Origin: Chromatium weissei
GTDB lineage: Bacteria; Pseudomonadota; Gammaproteobacteria; Chromatiales; Chromatiaceae
DNA: 64,000 nucleotides
Direction: 5' to 3'
NCBI RefSeq assembly: GCF_016583765.1
Contig: NZ_NRRR01000005.1
Coordinates: 124,001 to 188,000, forward strand
Position numbers and translations under genes: made by a program. Positions 1 to 8,844 of this stretch are shown here, piece by piece (the stretch's first letter is position 1; each line of letters starts with the position of its first letter). The notes below the pieces were generated by a model. It saw nothing but the letters and a program-made list of their open reading frames with translations. It was not told the DNA's origin and made no database searches.

Positions 1-1118
1 TCATTCTTCGTGTTTTAACACTCATCATCGCTATTTTCGCAAATGCCGTCATCGCCGCACCGCCTGAGCTACCCATTACTGTATTGGATACGACGCAACT
101 GACGACAATGAATCAACTATTGGAACGCATTTCAAATAAGCGAGTCATTTTTGTTGGTGAACGACATGATCGTTATGAAGATCATCTCAACCAATTGGCA
201 GTTATTGAAGGTCTACAAGCGCGAGGACACGCGCTTATTATTGGCATGGAAAGTTTTCAACAGCCATTTCAACACGCATTAGACGCATTTATTGCTGGCA
301 GCATTGACGATGCTGAATTATTGCGGCGCACCGAGTATTTTGAACGCTGGCGTTATGATTATCGACTATATCGCCCATTACTACATTTTGCGCGTAAGCA
401 TCGTATTCCAGTAATTGCACTTAATTTAGAAGCAGAATTAACAAGTAAAGTCGGCATTAGCGGTATCAATGGATTAAATGAAACAGAACGTGCAAAAATT
501 CCCACTGATATTGATCGCAATGACTCTGCTTATCGACAACGCATTGAAGCCGTTTTTAATCAACATCCAAATACGCAAAAAGCCGATTTTGAACATTTTT
601 TAGATGTGCAATTGCTATGGGATGAAGGAATGGCAGCCCGCGCAGCACAAGCATTAGTTGATTATCCAAATCACACACTCGTCGTATTCGCAGGTGCTGG
701 ACATCTTGAATATCGACAAGGCATTCCCAATCGATTATTACGGCGGCAAGCAGTCGCTATTGCTGTACTATTAAATGGCACGACATATACGCCTAACACA
801 CTGCTTGCAGATTTTTTAATGTATCCACAATCAATAGAATTACCACCTGCTGGTTTACTTGGTGTCATGCTTGATCCCAGCCCGAATAGTCACGGAATGA
901 TTGTAAAAGGTTTTGCAGAATCCAGTGGCGCAAAAATAGCAGGATTAGTTATTGGTGATCGCATTATTCGTGTTGGAACAACACCGATTACCAATTACTC
1001 CGATATTCGTATTGCACTTCTTGATCAGGCGTCGAATCAAATACTACCAGTTGAAATTGAACGTAAAGCAGTTGTCGGCAAAACTGAACAGCTCACTTTT
1101 TTAGTAAAACTGAATTAA
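1..1118 (+). CDS. ChaN-like haem-binding protein with C-terminal PDZ domain (5' partial)
   Basis: The reading frame is open from position 3, so the true start lies left of the window; a TTG at 84 is inside the gene. The visible N-terminus is a hydrophobic stretch ending in an AxA-like signal-peptide site near residues 16-20, so the product is exported. Residues about 45-270 match the ChaN/DUF399 family (Cofac_haem_bdg): a VIFVGERHD strand, the GMESFQ motif, and an AGAGHLEYRQGIP segment near the end of the domain. Characterised members are periplasmic or outer-membrane lipoproteins implicated in haem/iron uptake. The last 90 residues form a PDZ-like domain (GVMLDPSP, AKIAGLVIGDRI), common in DUF399-PDZ proteins. 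Only 5 nt separate it from trhP, so the two may be co-transcribed. Function in iron handling is inferred. Confidence 0.75.
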   Translation, partial: ILRVLTLIIAIFANAVIAAPPELPITVLDTTQLTTMNQLLERISNKRVIFVGERHDRYEDHLNQLAVIEGLQARGHALIIGMESFQQPFQHALDAFIAGSIDDAELLRRTEYFERWRYDYRLYRPLLHFARKHRIPVIALNLEAELTSKVGISGINGLNETERAKIPTDIDRNDSAYRQRIEAVFNQHPNTQKADFEHFLDVQLLWDEGMAARAAQALVDYPNHTLVVFAGAGHLEYRQGIPNRLLRRQAVAIAVLLNGTTYTPNTLLADFLMYPQSIELPPAGLLGVMLDPSPNSHGMIVKGFAESSGAKIAGLVIGDRIIRVGTTPITNYSDIRIALLDQASNQILPVEIERKAVVGKTEQLTFLVKLN

Positions 1119-1123
1119 CTATC

Positions 1124-2407
1124 ATGCCTCGTCGCCCTGAATTACTTTCACCTGCAGGAACGCTACGTAATCAACGTTACGCCTTTGCTTATGGTGCAGA
1201 TGCGGTATACGCGGGATTACCGCGTTATAGTTTGCGCGTGCGTAATAACGATTTTGATGCTGCTAATCTTGCGATTGGTATTGCCGAAGCACATGCACAA
1301 GGCAAACGGTTTTATTTGGCAACTAATTTGATGCCGCACGGCGCAAAATTACGTACATTCATTGCTGATCTTGCGCCGATTATTGCATTAAAACCAGACG
1401 CACTAATTATTGCTGATCCAGGTATTTTGTTATTGGTGCGCGAAAACTGGCCGGAGCAATCAATTCATCTTTCGGTACAAGCAAATACAGTGAATGCCGC
1501 AGCCGTGCGTTTTTGGGCAGCGCAGGGAATTGAGCGCGTGATTTTATCGCGAGAATTATCGCTTGATGAAATTGCTGATATTCGTGCTGCTTGTCCTGAT
1601 ATTGAATTAGAAGTATTTGTTCACGGTGCGCTGTGTATTGCCTATTCAGGACGCTGTTTGTTATCCGGTTATTTTAATCACCGCGATGCGAATCAAGGCA
1701 GTTGCACCAATTCCTGCCGCTGGCAATATCGATTAGAAAATACTGAATCAAATGTGATTCGTCATCATGCCGCAGACGCTGTTTATTTATTAGAAGAAAG
1801 CAAGCGTCCTGGTGAATTGATGTCAATTTTTGAAGATGAGCATGGCACTTACATTCTCAATTCCCGCGATTTACAAGCAGTTGCGCACATAGGTAAATTA
1901 GTAGCATTAGGAATTGATTGTTTCAAAATAGAAGGTCGTACTAAATCACATTATTACGTCGCTCGAACTGCACAGGTGTATCGAACAGCAATTGATGATG
2001 CACTTGCCGGGCGCGCCTATCGTTCTGAATTACGAATCGAATTAGAAGGTTTATCTCATCGTGGTTATACCGAGGGTTTTTATCGGCGACACGCACCCAA
2101 TGAATTACAGAATTATATTGATAGCGCATCACGCAATCATCGCCGTATTTTTGTTGGTGAAGTGAATGAACAGGATGATGCAGGATGGGCAAAGGTGACG
2201 GTTAAAAATCGCTTTGCAGTGGGAGATGATTTAGAGCTAATGACACCAAAAGGGAATCAATTATTTCAATTGATGGAGATGCAAACATTAGACGGCGAAT
2301 CGCTATTGATTGCGCCCGGTGCAGGTTGGCAAGTACGAATTCCACTACCGGACACGAATGTGCAAAATGGCTTATTAACTCGTGTACTCGATCATGCGAG
2401 CGAATAA
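1124..2407 (+). CDS. trhP: tRNA 5-hydroxyuridine synthesis protein TrhP (YegQ), peptidase U32 family
   Basis: The 427-residue product matches E. coli YegQ/TrhP over its whole length. It begins with the U32 signature (PELLSPAGTLRNQRYAFAYGADAVYAG) and carries the family hallmark at about residues 163-202, with FVHGALCIAYSGRC followed by GSCTNSCRW; these cysteines resemble the Fe-S ligands of U32 enzymes. TrhP acts with prephenate-derived chemistry to hydroxylate U34 of tRNAs, giving ho5U. The ATG at 1124 follows the upstream stop by 5 nt. The gene ends 9 nt before the convergent GH13 gene, with no obvious terminator between. It is one of three U32 proteins in the window; the other two are UbiU and UbiV. 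Confidence 0.88.
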   Translation: MPRRPELLSPAGTLRNQRYAFAYGADAVYAGLPRYSLRVRNNDFDAANLAIGIAEAHAQGKRFYLATNLMPHGAKLRTFIADLAPIIALKPDALIIADPGILLLVRENWPEQSIHLSVQANTVNAAAVRFWAAQGIERVILSRELSLDEIADIRAACPDIELEVFVHGALCIAYSGRCLLSGYFNHRDANQGSCTNSCRWQYRLENTESNVIRHHAADAVYLLEESKRPGELMSIFEDEHGTYILNSRDLQAVAHIGKLVALGIDCFKIEGRTKSHYYVARTAQVYRTAIDDALAGRAYRSELRIELEGLSHRGYTEGFYRRHAPNELQNYIDSASRNHRRIFVGEVNEQDDAGWAKVTVKNRFAVGDDLELMTPKGNQLFQLMEMQTLDGESLLIAPGAGWQVRIPLPDTNVQNGLLTRVLDHASE

Positions 2408-2416
2408 GCGATTTTA

Positions 2417-3685
2417 TTAGGATGTCGTGACGAGAATACGCCCCATTCCCGGTGCGAGTTCAAATTCAAAAGGCGTTGGTAAATAATCCATTGGCCATTC
2501 CGGCGACACATCAAGCAGCGGAGCTGGTTTTTTAAGATAACGGTATAGGTTATCGATATGTAGATGTTGGCGATTCCAAGGGTCTTTATTGATTATTAAC
2601 AATGCTTCACCTGTACCTTTAGGATGGCGTTTAATCAACAACAGCACCGCAGAATTTTGCAATTCGATTTTTTCAATTGCGCCTTCACTTTGAAACACTG
2701 GATAGTTGTCTTTAATACGGTTAATTTCAGCAATGAAATGCGTCAAATCAATGTTAGGAGCTTCCCATTGCTCCGAACGCGTATTCACCACATCAAGACG
2801 GCTACGAAAACCGTATTCAAACCCGATTGGAATCATTACTCCAGTTGCAAAAAGCGTCGCAAAAAGATAACGCTGCTTCATCGCATTCAAGTTGCCACCA
2901 GATTCACTAAATAAACGCTCGGTATCGTGACTTTCTGGAAAACTAATTGATGGTGCAACGTGGCGTGTTAATTCGTATTGAGCGAGCAGCCAATCACTAC
3001 TGAAATCCCACCACTTTGAACTATTAAATACTGCATCAAAACCAGCGGCAGCAGTGTCTTTAGTTTGCTCCGGCGAACAGCCGAGTGTTTCCGCAATAAA
3101 AACTGTATTCGGGTGCATTTTGCGAACACGTTGAATCAATTGCGCCCAAGTTGCATTAGGAAGTTGATAAGCCGCATCACAACGAAAGCCACGAAATCCG
3201 ATACTAATTAAATACAGTACCAATTTAACACAGTAATCTAAGAGTGCTGCGCGAGCTGAAGAATTGGCATGATCGAATTGCGCTAAGTCATACCAAACAA
3301 CTTTACTGCCATCAGGTTCAACGCAAAATGGATTAGCAATTTTTTTACCGTCACGCAAAAACCATTCGGGATGTTCTTTAACTAAATCAGAATCAACTGC
3401 GCAGTGATTGATAACCAAATCGATCATCATTGATAAACCATGATTTTCGGCTTGTGCCACCATTGCAAGAACTTGTTCTTTCGGCGAAATATCAAGGCTA
3501 GAGTTCAAAAAGTCCTTATTAATGACAAAGTAGTCTGCAATTGAATACAGGCTGCCGGAGCGACCCGTTTTCTGAATTGGATTTAAGAATACCCAATCAA
3601 AACCCATTGCAGCAGCACGTTTTAAGTGCGGTTCCCACTGATCAAACTGTCCAGCAAGTCGTGGAAACAGATTATAAATCTTCAT
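2417..3685 (-). CDS. alpha-amylase family glycoside hydrolase (GH13)
   Basis: This 422-residue protein has a (beta/alpha)8 GH13 catalytic domain and no signal peptide, so it probably acts on cytoplasmic alpha-glucans. Visible motifs are DLVINH (region I), GFRGFRCDAA with the nucleophile Asp near residue 169, FIAETLG with the acid/base Glu near 197, and SFPESHDTERL with the transition-state Asp near 252. A short C-terminal beta domain follows. The KEHPEWF segment recalls the GlgE/maltosyltransferase side of GH13, but the precise reaction (hydrolase or transferase) cannot be read from sequence. The start is the ATG at 3685, with GAGG 13 nt upstream; a TTG at 3709 would add eight residues. It lies downstream of glgA on the same strand, which suggests a role in glycogen turnover. 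Confidence 0.82.
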   Translation of the reverse strand: MKIYNLFPRLAGQFDQWEPHLKRAAAMGFDWVFLNPIQKTGRSGSLYSIADYFVINKDFLNSSLDISPKEQVLAMVAQAENHGLSMMIDLVINHCAVDSDLVKEHPEWFLRDGKKIANPFCVEPDGSKVVWYDLAQFDHANSSARAALLDYCVKLVLYLISIGFRGFRCDAAYQLPNATWAQLIQRVRKMHPNTVFIAETLGCSPEQTKDTAAAGFDAVFNSSKWWDFSSDWLLAQYELTRHVAPSISFPESHDTERLFSESGGNLNAMKQRYLFATLFATGVMIPIGFEYGFRSRLDVVNTRSEQWEAPNIDLTHFIAEINRIKDNYPVFQSEGAIEKIELQNSAVLLLIKRHPKGTGEALLIINKDPWNRQHLHIDNLYRYLKKPAPLLDVSPEWPMDYLPTPFEFELAPGMGRILVTTS

Positions 3686-3751
3686 TGCTTTTTTTGTTCC
3701 TCGTTGCAATTAGCAACCGTTGAAAATGCGAAGTCTTTGTGCTATTTGAAT

Positions 3752-3778
3752 GCGTCACACATGAAATTTGCGTGACGC
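3752..3778 (-). other. intercistronic hairpin between glgA and the GH13 gene
   Basis: A 7-bp inverted repeat (GCGTCAC...GTGACGC) with a 13-nt loop lies just after the glgA stop. There is no U tract on the minus strand, so it does not look like a full intrinsic terminator; it could stabilise the upstream message or attenuate read-through. Confidence 0.3.
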
Positions 3779-3804
3779 TAAAAGTTCATTTATCTAATAA
3801 CATT

Positions 3805-5787
3805 TTAGACATCGCGGATGTAGTCGTAGATATTCAAATAATCCTGTCCCGGTACGTTCCATGAATAATCGGAACGCATGGCATTTTTCATCAATTCGCG
3901 GAAATGATCAGGATGATTGCGATAGCAGGCAATAGCGCGACCTAATGCGGATTCAAGACCGGGATTATCGTAATCTTGAAAAACATAACCATTCCGCGCA
4001 TGAAGTGGGCGGTCGGAGAAATCTTTATCAAATACGGTGTCTGCTAATCCACCAATTGCACGAACGACCGGAATGGTGCCATAGCGTAATGCAATGAGTT
4101 GTGTAAGACCGCAGGGTTCAAATCGACTGGGAACTAACATCATATCTGCGCCAGCGTAAATAAGATGTGATAAATCTTCATCGAAACCAATTTCTAAATG
4201 ACAGTCTGGACTGTCATTGAGCATTCGTTTTAATCCCCAGAAATCGCCGTTAATGCGTTCATCAGGACTAGAACCCAATAATACAAATTGCGCACCACGT
4301 TCAAGCGTGTAAAAAATGGCGTGACGCACCAATTCAAGACCCTTTTGCGGATCAAGTCGACCAATAAAAGCGACAATTGGTTTGTCGTTATCCGCGAGCA
4401 TTAAACGGTGACGCAATGCGCGTTTGTTATCGTATTTGCCATCAATCGTTTCAATGCTATAGCGTGTTGGAATTTGATGATCAACTTCTGGATTCCATAC
4501 GTCGTAATCAATGCCGTTTACAACTCCACCGTATTTAATATGATGGGTGTGTAGTGTTGATTCTAAGCCAAAACCCTGCCCTTGATCTTTCGTTTCAAAC
4601 GCATAACGCGGCGATACGGTGGTGACAAAATTGGCATAAACGATGCCACCTTTAAGTAAATTCAATGCGCGAGGATGTCGATTATCTGCCATGCGCGTTG
4701 GATCAAAAAAGCGTTCCGGGCGATGTAAACCGGTGGCATGTAGAATTTCAACGCCAGTGACGCCTTGATGTGCAAAATTATGAATGGTTAAGCACACGCG
4801 TGGATGTGTCATGCCGAGCGATTGATAGAATTCATAAAGAAAAACTGGAACTAATGCGGTTTGCCAATCGTGGCAATGAATCACGTCTGGATGTTTGCCG
4901 GATTTCCATAAAAACTCCATCGCAGCGCGAGAGAAAAAGGCGTATCGCAATACGTCATCTTTAAATCCATAAATGCTGCCGCGATTGAAAAAGTTGTCCG
5001 GTGAATGCGGTTCAATGAAAAAACATTTGCGGTCGTGAACGAAACCAAAGAATACGGTGCAATGAATTGCGCCGTCATACCAAGGAACCCATAAATCGTG
5101 ATAAACCTCTTGCATGGCATAAATCTGGTCATACCGCATTGAGGAATACTTGGGCAAAATGATTTCGACATGATTGCCGCGAATTGCTAATTCACGACTT
5201 AATCCAAATACCACATCGCCTAATCCACCGACTTTGGCGACTGCTGCCAATTCCGGTGTGATATGCACAATAAATAAACTGGGTCGCGCTGGTGCGGATG
5301 GCGGCGATTCAACCACGACTTCTACTGCGTGTTCCGATGCGAATTCCGGTTCTGACTCCGGTTCCGGCTCCGCTGCTGCGATCAATTCGGGTTCAATCGC
5401 CGCAGGAAGTGTCGGCTCCAGTGTAAATTCTGCATCATTTTCAATGGCTAATGTTGTCTCGGCAGTCGCCACAGCTTCTGCAAGTGTCGGCATCGCTTCG
5501 ACCGTTGGCGTGGCAACGACAGTTTCAACAACGTCGCTTATTGGCACGTCAACAGCGGGTGCGGGCGGCGATGCGGCGCTGGCTTTTGCGGTTGTACGGC
5601 GGCGCGATTTGGTGGCTGCGGGTGCGATTTCTGGCGCAGTTGAAGTGGTTTGAACTTCTTCCGTCGTCGTGACTGTGACGGATGAAGCAGTCGGCACAAC
5701 GTTTTCTAACGCAGGCGCAGTGGTGGATTTGACCGCGCTAGGTTGCACGGTCGGTACCTGTTTTGATCCAGTCGGCTTTTTTGGCAT
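3805..5787 (-). CDS. glgA: glycogen synthase (ADP-glucose type, GT5) with long low-complexity N-terminus
   Basis: GlgA transfers glucose from ADP-glucose to the non-reducing end of alpha-1,4-glucans. The catalytic part begins near residue 168 (PSLFIVHITPELAAVAK) and carries KVGGLGDVV near residue 186, where many bacterial GlgA proteins have KTGGLADV; this variant is seen in cyanobacterial GlgA2 and plant SSIII/IV. The C-terminal GT-B half holds the SRFEPCGLTQL loop near residue 556. The first ~165 residues are an unusual Ala/Pro/Thr/Val/Glu-rich, poorly structured extension absent from ordinary 480-500 residue GlgA. The start is supported by AGGA nine nt before the ATG at 5787, and the frame stays open through the extension, so I take it as real. 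It is followed by the GH13 gene. Confidence 0.88.
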   Translation of the reverse strand: MPKKPTGSKQVPTVQPSAVKSTTAPALENVVPTASSVTVTTTEEVQTTSTAPEIAPAATKSRRRTTAKASAASPPAPAVDVPISDVVETVVATPTVEAMPTLAEAVATAETTLAIENDAEFTLEPTLPAAIEPELIAAAEPEPESEPEFASEHAVEVVVESPPSAPARPSLFIVHITPELAAVAKVGGLGDVVFGLSRELAIRGNHVEIILPKYSSMRYDQIYAMQEVYHDLWVPWYDGAIHCTVFFGFVHDRKCFFIEPHSPDNFFNRGSIYGFKDDVLRYAFFSRAAMEFLWKSGKHPDVIHCHDWQTALVPVFLYEFYQSLGMTHPRVCLTIHNFAHQGVTGVEILHATGLHRPERFFDPTRMADNRHPRALNLLKGGIVYANFVTTVSPRYAFETKDQGQGFGLESTLHTHHIKYGGVVNGIDYDVWNPEVDHQIPTRYSIETIDGKYDNKRALRHRLMLADNDKPIVAFIGRLDPQKGLELVRHAIFYTLERGAQFVLLGSSPDERINGDFWGLKRMLNDSPDCHLEIGFDEDLSHLIYAGADMMLVPSRFEPCGLTQLIALRYGTIPVVRAIGGLADTVFDKDFSDRPLHARNGYVFQDYDNPGLESALGRAIACYRNHPDHFRELMKNAMRSDYSWNVPGQDYLNIYDYIRDV

Positions 5788-5892
5788 TCGCTCGCTTCCT
5801 AACGCAGTTATTTCGTCAAAGATTCAGATTAATTATTTCGGTCTAGTGTAACGCAGTCGGTTTGCACAACCGCTGTTGTCTCTCAGTACAAA

Positions 5893-7740
5893 TCAATGCG
5901 CCTGATGACCACGCGTGTTAAAGGCGACATTCCAATGCTCTCCGCCAGCATCGACCGGAATCGCCGTCAATTCGAGCGTTCCGACTTCCGTTACCGCTGC
6001 TTGTAATTGGACGGCGACCACTTCACCCGCTTTGCGCGTTTGAGTCGAAAGTGTGGTTTGAATTTCCGCCATTTCATCCAGTTCATCCGCGTTCCATTCT
6101 TCCAACAAATCACCGACTTGATCTTCGCGGCGCACGCTGGAACCGAAGAAACGAAACCGCACTGGCTCACCGACGACCAACCCAAATTCCTGCGGTGGCG
6201 CGACCGGCGGTGAACCTTCTTCCAATCCGAATGGAACCAAACACAGCGCCTGAATTTCTGGCTCCATGCCGGGAATTGCTGGCATGGCACTTTCTACGCC
6301 GACGTAATAACTGTGCGACGTGCCGCCACGAATTCGCACACCGCCATGTCGACGCACATGCGCATGAAATGCGGCACCTCGCGCCACCGCCAAATCCAAA
6401 TCACGAGCAATTAACAACCGTGCGGCTGGTGCGGATTCACTTGCCAGCCATTGATTGAGTACTTCCAACACTCGGGCTTGCAGCAGCGGAGCTTTGAACA
6501 CACCGCCGTTAAACAGCACTGCCGTTGGACGTAAAAAACTGGCATTCGGCTCCTGCGCCACAAAACCAGCGAGATCGCCAGTCGCTCCGGCTTGCCGAGC
6601 GAGAAAAGCGGCGAGATGGCGCGTGACGGCTGGGTCTTGGGCGTACGGCAAACCGACTTTGGTCAATGCGCCGCGCGGTCGATTGACTGGACGCGCACTC
6701 GCTGTCACCGCTGGAAAAAAGCCTTCGATCAAACTGGTTTCGATTTCGGTGCGCGTTAATTCGGTACGAATACTGCCGCCAATCAACCGCGAGCCGCGAC
6801 TGGGTACGACCACCGGAACCTGCGTCAACGTTGCATCCGCCAGTAGCGTTTCTTTGGCTTGCCGACAGCCGTGCGTGAGCGCCTGTAATTGCCAGCGATC
6901 CAATTCAACGCCGGTGTGCGCCAGCTTGGTTTTCAACAAATACGCCAGCGCCAAATCCATGTTGTCGCCACCGAGCAGAATGTGTTCGCCGACGGCAACT
7001 CGCGTTAGTTCCAACGCGCCGTCATTTTCCGTCACTGCGATCAACGATAAATCCGTCGTGCCGCCGCCGACATCGACCACCAGAATCACATCGCCGACTT
7101 GCACCTGCTGTCGCCATTCGCCTTCACTGTCATTCACCCAGCTATACAGCGCGGCCTGCGGCTCTTCCAACAGCACCAGTTGCTCAATGCCAATCGCTCG
7201 CGCTGCTTCAGCGGTCAATTCCCGCGCTGCTGGATCGAACGACGCAGGTACGGTGACGGTGACGGCTTGTTGATGCAGCGGCGCGTATGGATGCAGTCCA
7301 TTCCACGCATCGCGCAGATGCGCGAGAAATTGCACGCTGGCATCGAACGGTGAAATCTGTGGAATTTCTGCTGGCGCTCCGGCAGGTAAACAGGGCGCTT
7401 TGCGGTCGATGTCAGGGTGACACAGCCAGCTTTTGGCACTGGAAATCAAGCGAATGGGCGTGGTCATGCCTTGCTGGCGCGCCAGCTCGCCGCCGATGCG
7501 CGTGGTGTCGGTGTGCCAAGGTAAACCGAGATCGCCAACGCGGAATTCATCGCTGTGCGGCAGATATAAAAACGACGGCAGTAACGGACGCGCTTCCACT
7601 GCGCCGGGTGAAACCAATTGCGGAATCAATAACAACGCTTGAACGATGTGCTCGCCTTCGCTTTTTTCTGAATCGACGTAGGACAGCGCGCAGTGCGTGG
7701 TTCCTAAATCAATGCCGACGGCATAACGCGAATGATTCAC
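5893..7740 (-). CDS. Hsp70-family protein (DnaK-like ATPase, non-canonical)
   Basis: The 615-residue product has the actin/Hsp70 ATPase fold. GIDLGTTHCALSY (phosphate 1) is at residues 9-21, VVDVGGGTTDLSL (phosphate 2) is near residue 223, and an FNGGVF adenosine-motif-like segment follows near 410. The C-terminal part is short and does not resemble the DnaK peptide-binding domain, so this is a divergent family like HscC/YegD rather than DnaK itself. It overlaps the upstream DUF2760 gene by 4 nt (ATGA), so the two are translationally coupled and probably work together. Its client or role is not known to me. The gene is visibly more GC-rich than glgA or the nuo operon. Confidence 0.8.
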   Translation of the reverse strand: MNHSRYAVGIDLGTTHCALSYVDSEKSEGEHIVQALLLIPQLVSPGAVEARPLLPSFLYLPHSDEFRVGDLGLPWHTDTTRIGGELARQQGMTTPIRLISSAKSWLCHPDIDRKAPCLPAGAPAEIPQISPFDASVQFLAHLRDAWNGLHPYAPLHQQAVTVTVPASFDPAARELTAEAARAIGIEQLVLLEEPQAALYSWVNDSEGEWRQQVQVGDVILVVDVGGGTTDLSLIAVTENDGALELTRVAVGEHILLGGDNMDLALAYLLKTKLAHTGVELDRWQLQALTHGCRQAKETLLADATLTQVPVVVPSRGSRLIGGSIRTELTRTEIETSLIEGFFPAVTASARPVNRPRGALTKVGLPYAQDPAVTRHLAAFLARQAGATGDLAGFVAQEPNASFLRPTAVLFNGGVFKAPLLQARVLEVLNQWLASESAPAARLLIARDLDLAVARGAAFHAHVRRHGGVRIRGGTSHSYYVGVESAMPAIPGMEPEIQALCLVPFGLEEGSPPVAPPQEFGLVVGEPVRFRFFGSSVRREDQVGDLLEEWNADELDEMAEIQTTLSTQTRKAGEVVAVQLQAAVTEVGTLELTAIPVDAGGEHWNVAFNTRGHQAH

Positions 7741-8294
7741 AGTTCTACCTCCGCTGCGGCGAGAATGCGTAAATCGTGGCTGCTGGTGAGTTGTGGCAAG
7801 CGGGTTTCGGCGACGCGCCAGCCGCGATGTAGCAGCGTTCCGGTAAATGGCGGTTCACCAATCACTTGTCCGGTCGGACGAATTGCGGAGGCATCAAATC
7901 CGCGTGGCAGTGTGATGCGGCTGCCTTCCGGTTCGTCGCGTACCGGCGTAATCGTGAGATATTCGTTGAGCACGCGTTGACAGCCGTGATGTACGACTCG
8001 CGCTGCTGCGCCAACCTCTTGATCGGAATAGCTTTGAATGTTTTCGTGCAGAAAATCAACCAAACGTCCTTCGCGTTGCAATAAACCGAGCAGCAGTAAT
8101 GCGGCATCAGGTGCGGCAGTGGCGAGTGGAATGGCTGGCGCTGGCGCGACTGGCGCGACGACAGGTGGCGGTGCGTCGTCATTCGTCGTCAGTTGTGCGA
8201 CGGCTCGTGCGAACTCGGGGTCTTTGAAAATGCGGCGAAAACTGCCGAAAGCGATCAGTGTCCGCCGAAATACGGACGGCGCTGCTGTGGTCAT
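7737..8294 (-). CDS. DUF2760 domain-containing protein
   Basis: The 185-residue protein has a short amphipathic N-terminus (TLIAFGSFRRIFKDPEFA), an Ala/Pro-rich linker at about residues 40-60, and a conserved C-terminal domain (LLGLLQREGRLVDFLHENI, YSDQEVGAAAR, and a final LRILAAAEVEL) typical of DUF2760. Family members regularly sit directly upstream of an Hsp70-like gene, exactly as here with a 4-nt overlap. The function is undescribed; a partner or adaptor role for the Hsp70-like ATPase is inferred from coupling only. AGAGGAA lies a few nt upstream of the ATG at 8294. Confidence 0.75.
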   Translation of the reverse strand: MTTAAPSVFRRTLIAFGSFRRIFKDPEFARAVAQLTTNDDAPPPVVAPVAPAPAIPLATAAPDAALLLLGLLQREGRLVDFLHENIQSYSDQEVGAAARVVHHGCQRVLNEYLTITPVRDEPEGSRITLPRGFDASAIRPTGQVIGEPPFTGTLLHRGWRVAETRLPQLTSSHDLRILAAAEVEL

Positions 8295-8343
8295 GGAACA
8301 TTCCTCTGCGCGAAATTGGGCGAATGTGGTTGCGATAAACTGG

Positions 8344-8358
8344 CTGTCGAATTGACAG
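8344..8358. promoter_or_regulatory. inverted repeat in divergent promoter region (possible operator)
   Basis: A perfect CTGTC-gaatt-GACAG palindrome lies between the divergently transcribed DUF2760/Hsp70 pair and the DUF2934 gene. It falls in the predicted 5' leader of the minus-strand operon. No regulator can be named. Confidence 0.3.
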
Positions 8359-8385
8359 ACGCTGATCCTTGCCGCAAAAAACGCG

Positions 8386-8413
8386 ATTATACGTGTCTCA
8401 GACTCAAGCCAAA
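8386..8413 (-). promoter_or_regulatory. candidate promoter of the DUF2760-Hsp70 operon
   Basis: On the minus strand a perfect TATAAT (8391-8386) is preceded 16 nt upstream by TTTGGC as a weak -35. Transcription would give a leader of about 85 nt before the DUF2760 start. Confidence 0.4.
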
Positions 8414-8450
8414 CGTGGGATCACCATAACTTGTCGGAGAATATTGATTG

Positions 8451-8675
8451 ATGACGACATCTTTTACTGATGCTCCAACTGCCGAGCAGCGTCACGAAAT
8501 GATTGCGTTGGCCGCCTATTATTTAGCGGAACGTCGTCATTTCGCGCCCGGCGCAGCGAATGCAGATTGGTTGAATGCCGAGCGCATGATTGATGCGCTG
8601 ATTGCTGCGCAGTCGGTTGATGTGACGACGACACCGGAGCGTGTGCGCAATGCGCTGAAATTCAGTTTGGCGTGA
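8451..8675 (+). CDS. DUF2934 domain-containing small protein
   Basis: The 74-residue protein carries the DUF2934 core at about residues 15-50, with the pattern IALAAYYLAERR, a short Gly/Ala turn, then DWLNAERMIDAL, matching the family's AYxLWExxG...W..AE layout. The family is small, soluble and of unknown function. I chose the ATG at 8451 because GGAGA ends 10 nt upstream; a TTG one codon earlier is also possible. It is transcribed away from the Hsp70/DUF2760 pair. Confidence 0.65.
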   Translation: MTTSFTDAPTAEQRHEMIALAAYYLAERRHFAPGAANADWLNAERMIDALIAAQSVDVTTTPERVRNALKFSLA

Positions 8676-8686
8676 ATTGACGCGGC

Positions 8687-8717
8687 GCAAAAAAAAGCGC
8701 GACGCAATGTCGCGCTT
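8687..8717 (-). terminator. intrinsic terminator (second one downstream of ssrA)
   Basis: AAGCGCGAC-gcaat-GTCGCGCTT forms a 9-bp stem. On the minus strand it is followed by eight U residues, so it works best for transcripts coming from ssrA. On the plus strand it follows the DUF2934 stop but has A rather than U downstream. Confidence 0.6.
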
Positions 8718-8732
8718 AAAAAAATTACCACC

Positions 8733-8790
8733 AAAGGAGGATGGAGGAATGCACTGGAGGATCAAACTTCAGTACATCAGTAGTTTCTAA
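8733..8790 (+). other. GGA-rich element with a possible 13-codon ORF
   Basis: This stretch contains three GGAGGA/GGAGG clusters in about 26 nt. AGGAGG (8735-8740) lies 8 nt before an ATG at 8749 that opens a 13-codon ORF (MHWRIKLQYISSF) ending at 8790. A plus-strand terminator follows at 8845-8871. It could be a tiny ORF with an ideal ribosome site or a small RNA with GGA motifs of the kind CsrA/RsmE proteins bind. Neither is proven. Confidence 0.3.
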
Positions 8791-8844
8791 TATACCGAGT
8801 CGGTTGTCAATCTCAGTGGAAATGGAAATTTGAATTTGGCGCAT

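Noticed and set aside
5174-5653. Plus-strand ORF of 159 residues, Ser/Thr/Ala-rich
   Set aside because: It is the complement of the low-complexity N-terminus of GlgA, with no ribosome site and no recognisable domain.
6455-7273. Plus-strand ORF of 272 residues
   Set aside because: It is antisense to the Hsp70-like gene in GC-rich sequence; its composition (Ser/Arg/Ala/Cys) is that of a shadow frame.
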